A stretch of 5,064 bases of DNA, taken from positions 1 to 5,064 of the forward strand of contig JAAYHP010000583.1 in the NCBI GenBank assembly GCA_012735355.1, in the 5' to 3' direction. Position 1 is the first letter of the stretch. Each line of letters begins with the position of its first letter. Of the stretch, positions 1-5,064 are shown one piece after another. The notes under the pieces were generated by a model that was not told where the DNA came from, did not search any database, and saw only the letters and a program-made list of their open reading frames with translations. Origin of the DNA: Lysinibacillus sp. Its GTDB lineage: Bacteria; Bacillota; Bacilli; Bacillales_A; Planococcaceae. The translations under genes and the position numbers were made by a program.

Positions 1-83
1 AGTCTATACAGCTCGGATATGAAAAGGAAGCCCTCGAAGCTTACGATGAGTGGATGAATTTTTTAAATAGCTATGAAATCTAA
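1..83 (+). CDS. 3' end of an unidentified upstream gene (partial)
   Basis: From position 3 an open frame runs to a TAA at 81-83 and encodes the last 26 residues of a protein, ending in [10 protein letters not shown]. The fragment is acidic and looks helical ([13 protein letters not shown]), as a C-terminal helix would. The stop lies 23 bases before the accD start, so the gene may be transcribed together with accDA. In B. subtilis the neighbour here is malic enzyme, whose C-terminus this does not resemble. In some other Bacillaceae a GntR/FadR-type regulator with an FCD domain precedes accD, and a helical tail would fit that. This identification rests on position only; the fragment is too short to name. 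Confidence 0.6.
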   Translation, partial: SIQLGYEKEALEAYDEWMNFLNSYEI

Positions 84-93
84 ATTACTTATT

Positions 94-101
94 AGGGGGA
101 G
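94..101 (+). promoter_or_regulatory. Ribosome binding site of accD
   Basis: AGGGGGAG lies five bases before a GTG at 107. It supports that GTG as the start, since no ATG lies at a suitable distance. No promoter is visible in the 23 bases between the upstream stop codon and accD, so transcription probably enters from upstream. Confidence 0.8.
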
Positions 102-106
102 AAACA

Positions 107-979
107 GTGGCAATTAGAAATTTGCTAACGAAAAATCGTAAAAAAAGTAAAGGTGTCATCGTAAATAAAAAATCTGAAAGCTCTTTTCCAGCAGATTTAA
201 TGACGAAATGCCCTTTCTGTCGAAAAATATTTTTGACAAAAGAAGTAGAAACGAATTTAAAAGTATGCCCGAATTGTGACCATCATTTTAAAATGACTGC
301 ATGGGAACGAATAGATTCCTTTATCGACGTCGATACATTTACTCCTTTTGAAGAAAACTTACGTTCAACGAATCCATTAAACTTCCCATCTTATGTGGAA
401 AAAGCGGAATCAGATATGGAAAAAACAGGGCTGAATGAAGCGGTGCTAACAGGTAGTGGAACGTTAAAGGGAGAACAAGTTGTCGTCGCTGTTATGGATT
501 CCCACTTCCGCATGGGTTCCATGGGTTCTGTCGTTGGAGAAAAAATTACGCGCGCGATTGAAAAAGCGACTGAGCTAGAAGTACCGTTTATTATCTTTAC
601 GGCTAGTGGTGGTGCCAGAATGCAAGAAGGTGTGCTGTCGCTTATGCAAATGGCAAAAACGAGCGTTGCATTAAAACGCCATAGCGATAATGGATTGCTT
701 TTCATTTCTATCATGACAGACCCAACAACTGGCGGTGTTTCTGCTAGCTTTGCATCCCTAGGAGATATCAATATTGCTGAACCGAAAGCGCTCATTGGCT
801 TTGCTGGAAGAAGGGTTATTGAACAAACGGTGAGAGAAAAGCTGCCGGATGATTTCCAAACAGCTGAATTTTTATTAGCTCATGGACAGTTAGATGCCAT
901 TTTCCACCGTCATGAAATGCGCGATAAAGTGGCGACAATTGTGAAGTTGCACCGTAAAGGAGGAGTATCCCATGTCTAA
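107..979 (+). CDS. accD: Acetyl-CoA carboxylase carboxyltransferase subunit beta
   Basis: AccD pairs with AccA to form the cytoplasmic alpha2beta2 carboxyltransferase, which moves the carboxyl group from carboxybiotin on AccB to acetyl-CoA and so makes malonyl-CoA, the first committed step of fatty acid synthesis. The 290 residues equal the B. subtilis length. A basic N-terminal tail leads into a four-cysteine zinc ribbon (CPFC at 35-38, CPNC at 54-57). The crotonase-fold carboxyltransferase domain follows, with [13 protein letters not shown] (134-146), SGGARMQEG (167-175), [16 protein letters not shown] (205-220) and [12 protein letters not shown] (230-241). The start is GTG, with a good ribosome binding site. 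The stop overlaps the start of accA by 8 bases (ATGTCTAA), which implies translational coupling that keeps the two subunits in balance. In E. coli this zinc ribbon also binds the enzyme's own mRNA; whether it does so here is unknown. The gene appears intact. Confidence 0.97.
   Translation: MAIRNLLTKNRKKSKGVIVNKKSESSFPADLMTKCPFCRKIFLTKEVETNLKVCPNCDHHFKMTAWERIDSFIDVDTFTPFEENLRSTNPLNFPSYVEKAESDMEKTGLNEAVLTGSGTLKGEQVVVAVMDSHFRMGSMGSVVGEKITRAIEKATELEVPFIIFTASGGARMQEGVLSLMQMAKTSVALKRHSDNGLLFISIMTDPTTGGVSASFASLGDINIAEPKALIGFAGRRVIEQTVREKLPDDFQTAEFLLAHGQLDAIFHRHEMRDKVATIVKLHRKGGVSHV
956..965 (+). promoter_or_regulatory. Strong ribosome binding site of accA, inside accD
   Basis: AAAGGAGGAG is nearly a full anti-Shine-Dalgarno match. 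It lies within the last codons of accD, with eight bases between AGGAGG and the ATG at 972. It fixes the accA start and suggests that accA can initiate strongly by itself as well as by coupling to accD. Confidence 0.85.
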
Positions 980-1817
980 ACCGATGTCATTCGAAGAGCC
1001 GATTATTAAACTAAAAGAAAAAATACAAGAGTTAAAGGAACTGGCATCGACTGCTGATGTCGATATGTCCGATGAAATAGAAACGTTGGAAGAAAGATTA
1101 CGACAACTTGAAATTAAAATTTATTCCAATATGGAGCCGTGGAACAGGGTTCAAGTGGCGAGACACCCAGAGCGACCAACAACTCTTGATTATATAAATG
1201 AAATTTTTACAGATTTTATTGAACTTCATGGGGATCGTTATTTTAGTGATGACGAAGCCATTGTCGGAGGCATCGCCTTTTTTGATGGGCAACCAATTAC
1301 CGTGATTGGTCATCAACGAGGAAAAGCGACGAAGGAAAACATTCGACGTAACTTTGGGATGTCCCATCCAGAAGGTTACCGAAAGGCTTTACGCTTAATG
1401 AAACAAGCGGAAAAGTTTAACCGTCCAATCATTTGTTTTATCGATACGAAAGGTGCTTATCCTGGAAAAGCAGCTGAGGAACGGGGACAAAGTGAAGCGA
1501 TTGCGAAAAACTTGTTTGAAATGGCAGGTTTAACTGTTCCTGTGATTAGCGTTGTCATCGGTGAAGGGGGAAGCGGTGGAGCATTAGCTTTAGGTGTAAC
1601 TAATCGCATTTATATGCTGGAAAACTCCACATATTCTGTTATTTCTCCAGAGGGTGCGGCTTCAATTTTATGGAAGGATGCTGGGCTTGCGAAACAAGCA
1701 GCGGAGGCAATGAAAATTACAGCACAAGATTTAAAAGGCATGCAAATCATTGACGAAATTATTCCTGAAGTGCCGGGTGGAGCTCATCGTGATCCGAAAA
1801 AACAAGCTCAAATTTAA
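972..1817 (+). CDS. accA: Acetyl-CoA carboxylase carboxyltransferase subunit alpha, cut short by an in-frame stop
   Basis: AccA is the partner of AccD and supplies the other half of the carboxyltransferase active site. Residues 8-50 form an N-terminal helical, coiled-coil-like segment. The crotonase-fold domain then shows ELHGDR (84-89), [12 protein letters not shown] (112-123), [10 protein letters not shown] (156-165), [11 protein letters not shown] (197-207) and [12 protein letters not shown] (225-236), all typical of Bacillus AccA. The reading frame stops at codon 282 (TAA, 1815-1817), giving 281 residues where the family has about 315-325. The same frame stays open for 39 further codons that still read as AccA (entered separately), so one base change separates this from a full-length gene. 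The catalytic core is complete; the missing part is the C-terminal helical tail. This could be a sequencing error, a recent nonsense mutation, or a tolerated or recoded stop. AccA is normally essential, so some activity is expected to remain. Confidence 0.93.
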   Translation: MSKPMSFEEPIIKLKEKIQELKELASTADVDMSDEIETLEERLRQLEIKIYSNMEPWNRVQVARHPERPTTLDYINEIFTDFIELHGDRYFSDDEAIVGGIAFFDGQPITVIGHQRGKATKENIRRNFGMSHPEGYRKALRLMKQAEKFNRPIICFIDTKGAYPGKAAEERGQSEAIAKNLFEMAGLTVPVISVVIGEGGSGGALALGVTNRIYMLENSTYSVISPEGAASILWKDAGLAKQAAEAMKITAQDLKGMQIIDEIIPEVPGGAHRDPKKQAQI

Positions 1818-1937
1818 AAGGAGCATTTGAAAAAAGGGCTCGATAGTTTAACTGCATTGTCTAAGGAAGAAATTATTCAAGATCGTTACGATAAATTCCG
1901 TAAAATCGGAGAATTTATTGAATTGGACCTTCAATAA
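1818..1937 (+). pseudogene. accA: Detached C-terminal segment of accA
   Basis: Immediately after the early TAA, the accA frame remains open to a TAA at 1935-1937 and encodes 39 residues. They include LTALSKEEIIQDRYDKFRKI and then GEF, which aligns with the B. subtilis AccA tail (LLKLSEEELVQQRYEKYK and on). With this segment the protein would have 321 positions, the normal family length. The coding quality and lack of further stops or frameshifts show that the interruption is recent or an error. An AAAAGGAG (1816-1823) followed by an in-frame TTG at 1827 could allow re-initiation to a 36-residue peptide, but the three-base spacing is poor. I therefore list it as a remnant rather than as a gene. 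Confidence 0.8.
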
Positions 1938-1966
1938 ATATTGAAAATAGTTTTTCCTTTTTTCCA

Positions 1967-2010
1967 AAGGTGGCAAAATCCTATAATGTGGATTTTGTCA
2001 TTTTCATTTA
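1967..2010 (+). terminator. Probable intrinsic terminator after accDA
   Basis: GGCAAAATCC (1972-1981) pairs with GGATTTTGTC (1990-1999) in a 10-bp stem with one G-U pair and the eight-base loop TATAATGT. Weaker A-T and G-U pairs extend the base outward to about 1967 and 2004. A T-rich stretch follows (TTTTCATTT, then more T from 2013). The stem is AT-rich and the T tract is broken, so termination may be partial and allow some readthrough into pfkA. It begins about 30 bases after the full-length accA stop. Confidence 0.6.
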
Positions 2011-2022
2011 CATATTTATTTT
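1995..2022 (+). promoter_or_regulatory. Weak candidate promoter for pfkA-pyk
   Basis: TTGTCA (1995-2000, five of six to TTGACA) is followed after 16 bases by TATTTT (2017-2022, four of six to TATAAT). It would give a leader of about 100 bases before pfkA. The -35 element lies in the right arm of the terminator hairpin, and the -10 element is poor in a generally T-rich stretch. It is the best sigma-A pair I find in the spacer, but it could easily be chance. Confidence 0.25.
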
Positions 2023-2104
2023 TTTAGTTCAATGTAAAAGTCTTGTGAGAAATTGAAGTTTCTACTTTCAATGGAAAAATTTTATGTTATTGTTTTAAGT
2101 ATGA

Positions 2105-3088
<984 letters not shown>

Positions 3089-3099
3089 ATTTTGAAAAT

Positions 3100-3105
3100 G
3101 GAGAG
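3100..3105 (+). promoter_or_regulatory. Ribosome binding site that decides the pyk start
   Basis: GGAGAG lies seven bases before the ATG at 3113. Upstream in-frame starts (TTG 3092, ATG 3098, ATG 3107) are too close to it or lie on its wrong side, and the family N-terminus is [12 protein letters not shown], which begins at 3113. Confidence 0.8.
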
Positions 3106-3112
3106 AATGGAT

Positions 3113-4873
3113 ATGAGAAAAACAAAAATTGTATGTACAATTGGACCTGCAAGTGAATCTCCTGAAGTTCTTGAGGAACTAATGATTGCTGGAATGAATG
3201 TAGCGAGATTAAATTTTTCCCACGGTACTCATGAAGAACATGCCATTCGCATCGCCACTATTCGTGATGTAGCAAATAAATTAAATAAAAATATTGGTAT
3301 TTTACTCGATACGAAAGGTCCAGAAATACGTACTCACTCAATGCAAAATGGTGAGGTACACTTAAAAAGTGGACAAGTGATCGATATTTCCATGAAGGAA
3401 GTTTTAGGAGATGAAACTTGTTTCTCTGTTACGTATGATCGATTAGTTTATGATGTGAAACAAAATGATATCATTTTGTTAGACGATGGCTTAATCGAAT
3501 TGCGTGTTTTAGCAACGGATACGGAGAAAGGTTTAATCCATACAATTGTTGAAAATGCTGGAATATTGAAAGATAAAAAAGGAGTTAACGTTCCGGGTGT
3601 ATCCGTAAAGCTGCCAGGTATTACTGATAAAGATGCACAAGATATATTATTTGGTATAGAGCAAGGAGTAGATTTTATTGCTGCCTCCTTTGTTCGTACG
3701 GCAAAAGATGTGTTAGAAATTCGAGAATTACTAGAACAAAATGGTGGGGGACATATTCAAATCATCCCAAAAATTGAAAACCGAGAAGGCGTGGAAAACA
3801 TCGATGAAATTATCGAAGTATCCGACGGATTAATGGTAGCTCGGGGTGATTTAGGAGTAGAAATTCCAGCGGAAGAAGTTCCACTCGTTCAAAAAACGTT
3901 AATAAAAAAATGCAATTTAGTTGGAAAACCGGTCATCACTGCAACGCAAATGCTGGACTCTATGCAAAGAAATCCTCGTCCAACCCGGGCAGAAGCAAGC
4001 GACGTGGCCAATGCAATTATCGATGGTACCGATGCGATTATGCTTTCCGGTGAAACCGCTGCAGGAATGTATCCTGTGGAATCGGTGAAAACAATGAATA
4101 AAATTGCAATGTTTACGGAAAATTCATTGGATTACCGTTCCATTGTTCAAACTCGAAGCAGGGAAAAGGGAACGACGATGACAGAAGCTCTTTCCCAAGC
4201 GGTGGCTTATACTTCCATTAATTTAGGGGTGAAGGCAGTTCTTGCTCCTACTGCAAGTGGAACAACGGCAAAAATGATTGCGAAATACCGCCCAGGGGTG
4301 CCTATCGTTGCCGTTACAGATTCCCGTTCAACGGCTCAAAAATTAACCCTTGTTTGGGGTGTGATACCGATTGTTACCCATAAAGTAACGTCAACGGATG
4401 AGATTTTAGAGTTGTCTGTTGATGAATCGTTGAAATATGGGTATGTCAATCATGGGGATGTCGTGATTATTACAGCAGGAGTGCCGGTAGGTGAATCCGG
4501 TACGACAAACTTAATGAAGGTTCATGTAATTGGAGATTTATTAGCCCGTGGACAAGGTGTCGGAAAACAATCCGTCGTTGGAAAAGCAATTGTAGTAAAA
4601 AATGCGGAAGAAGCTTTTGCTTATAATACGGAAGGTTGTATTCTTGTGACGGTAGGTACCGATCGAGAAATGATGCCGATTATTGAAAATTGCGCAGGTA
4701 TTATTACGGAAGAAGGCGGTTTAACGAGCCATGCCGCTGTTGTTGGTTTAAGTTTAGGTATCCCTGTTATTGTAGGTGTAAACGAAGCAACGACTTTGAT
4801 TCGCCATGGTCAAGAAATTACGATGGATGCGGAAACCGGCGTTATTTATAAAGGACATGCCAGCGTGCTATAA
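3113..4873 (+). CDS. pyk: Pyruvate kinase with extra C-terminal PEP-utiliser-like domain
   Basis: Pyk converts phosphoenolpyruvate and ADP to pyruvate and ATP, the last step of glycolysis, in the cytoplasm. From ATG 3113 it has 586 residues, against 585 in B. subtilis. The barrel starts with [12 protein letters not shown] (3-14) and RLNFSHG (32-38), and the B domain is inserted after DTKGPEIRT (66-74). The catalytic signature IIPKIEN (217-223, Lys220), [10 protein letters not shown] (243-252) and [10 protein letters not shown] (275-284) follow. The regulatory C domain covers roughly 350-475. Residues from about 480 form the extra domain found in Bacillus and Geobacillus enzymes, related to the mobile phosphohistidine domain of PEP synthase and PPDK, with [11 protein letters not shown] at 535-545. 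Geobacillus pyruvate kinase is known to be activated by AMP and ribose 5-phosphate; the same is likely but unproven here. The gene appears intact. Confidence 0.97.
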   Translation: MRKTKIVCTIGPASESPEVLEELMIAGMNVARLNFSHGTHEEHAIRIATIRDVANKLNKNIGILLDTKGPEIRTHSMQNGEVHLKSGQVIDISMKEVLGDETCFSVTYDRLVYDVKQNDIILLDDGLIELRVLATDTEKGLIHTIVENAGILKDKKGVNVPGVSVKLPGITDKDAQDILFGIEQGVDFIAASFVRTAKDVLEIRELLEQNGGGHIQIIPKIENREGVENIDEIIEVSDGLMVARGDLGVEIPAEEVPLVQKTLIKKCNLVGKPVITATQMLDSMQRNPRPTRAEASDVANAIIDGTDAIMLSGETAAGMYPVESVKTMNKIAMFTENSLDYRSIVQTRSREKGTTMTEALSQAVAYTSINLGVKAVLAPTASGTTAKMIAKYRPGVPIVAVTDSRSTAQKLTLVWGVIPIVTHKVTSTDEILELSVDESLKYGYVNHGDVVIITAGVPVGESGTTNLMKVHVIGDLLARGQGVGKQSVVGKAIVVKNAEEAFAYNTEGCILVTVGTDREMMPIIENCAGIITEEGGLTSHAAVVGLSLGIPVIVGVNEATTLIRHGQEITMDAETGVIYKGHASVL

Positions 4874-4892
4874 TTTAAATATATAACTTTGA

Positions 4893-4923
4893 AAAAGCTG
4901 CTACTATTAAAAGTGCAGCTTTT
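4893..4923 (+). terminator. Intrinsic terminator of the pfkA-pyk operon
   Basis: AAAAGCTGC (4893-4901) and GCAGCTTTT (4915-4923) form a perfect 9-bp stem. It continues past a single bulged T with ACT/AGT around a six-base loop. T-rich sequence (TTTTCTTTTC) forms the right arm base and tail. It lies 19 bases after the pyk stop. The symmetric A and T tracts mean it could also work on the opposite strand. Confidence 0.9.
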
Positions 4924-5055
4924 CTTTTCGAATGTGTAGACTTGAGAACAACTCCAATTGCCTGAAATTTTATGTTATATAAAAACTCCCCGTTATTTAA
5001 TGAAACTTTTTATCTATATTTTCGTATAGAAATATATTAGGAAACTCACTTTAAT
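4924..5055 (+). other. AT-rich spacer before the next gene
   Basis: No open frame of note lies here. Two TATATT hexamers (5015-5020 and 5033-5038) resemble -10 boxes for the downstream gene, but neither has a recognisable -35 at 16-18 bases. TTGAGA (4942-4947) resembles a -35 box but has no good -10 at the right distance. The stretch also holds a 14-base match to the pfkA upstream spacer (4965-4978) and a short TCTATA/TATAGA inverted repeat (5013-5030). Confidence 0.5.
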
Positions 5056-5061
5056 GGAGGG
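5056..5061 (+). promoter_or_regulatory. Ribosome binding site of a gene starting beyond the window
   Basis: GGAGGG sits three bases from the end of the window. It is a strong Shine-Dalgarno sequence with no start codon yet at the proper distance, so a + strand gene should begin within about ten bases after the edge. In B. subtilis the gene after pyk encodes an FxsA-family membrane protein; that identity is only a guess from gene order. Confidence 0.6.
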
Positions 5062-5064
5062 TAT

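Noticed and set aside
391..795. Open frame on the minus strand inside accD
   Set aside because: It is antisense to conserved carboxyltransferase codons, lacks a ribosome binding site I can recognise, and its translation resembles no known protein.
1098..1367. Open frame on the minus strand inside accA
   Set aside because: It lies wholly opposite a conserved accA region and shows no domain or ribosome binding site; it is a shadow of the real gene.
1815..1850. Programmed frameshift near the end of accA
   Set aside because: The lost C-terminus lies in the same frame as the stop, and the other frame that looks open at first (from TTA at 1814) meets a TAG at 1844. A nonsense change explains the pattern better.
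3092..3112. Longer pyk starting at TTG 3092
   Set aside because: The extra seven residues are absent from the family, and the GGAGAG at 3100-3105 fits only the ATG at 3113.
4942..4980. Promoter from TTGAGA to TATGTT or TTATAT after pyk
   Set aside because: The spacing is 23 bases or more to either candidate -10 box, outside the workable range for sigma-A.
5013..5030. TCTATA/TATAGA inverted repeat as an operator or terminator
   Set aside because: Six bases of almost pure AT in an AT-rich spacer, with a loop of TTTTCG and no T tract after it; expected by chance.

Overview
The window is ordinary chromosomal housekeeping DNA from a low-GC, Gram-positive bacterium, most likely a member of the Bacillaceae. 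The evidence is the gene order accD-accA-pfkA-pyk, strong AGGAGG-type ribosome binding sites, AT-rich spacers, and proteins that match the Bacillus/Geobacillus forms in length and motif. Two examples are the 319-residue PfkA and the pyruvate kinase with the extra C-terminal PEP-utiliser-like domain. All genes are on the + strand. I see no mobile element, CRISPR array, tRNA or rRNA, and no sign of a new defence or other exotic system.

Layout: positions 1-83 hold the 3' end of an unidentified upstream gene. Positions 107-979 are accD and 972-1817 are accA, the two subunits of acetyl-CoA carboxyltransferase, overlapping by 8 bases. The accA frame meets a TAA at 1815-1817, about 40 codons early. 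The same frame then continues to a second TAA at 1935-1937 and still encodes a normal AccA C-terminus. A spacer of about 190 bases follows (1938-2128), holding a likely terminator hairpin and possible promoter elements for the next operon. pfkA (2129-3088) and pyk (3113-4873) form a tight two-gene operon closed by a clear intrinsic terminator (4893-4923). The last 140 bases are an AT-rich spacer ending in a ribosome binding site for a gene that starts just outside the window.

Functionally, AccD and AccA form the carboxyltransferase that makes malonyl-CoA for fatty acid synthesis. PfkA and Pyk are the two classical control steps of glycolysis, which supplies the pyruvate that becomes acetyl-CoA. 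The two operons therefore link glycolytic flux to lipid synthesis.

The observations most worth checking are the in-frame stop in accA, which lies in a gene normally essential, and the asparagine at PfkA position 162, where the best-studied bacterial enzymes have a substrate-binding and allosteric arginine.
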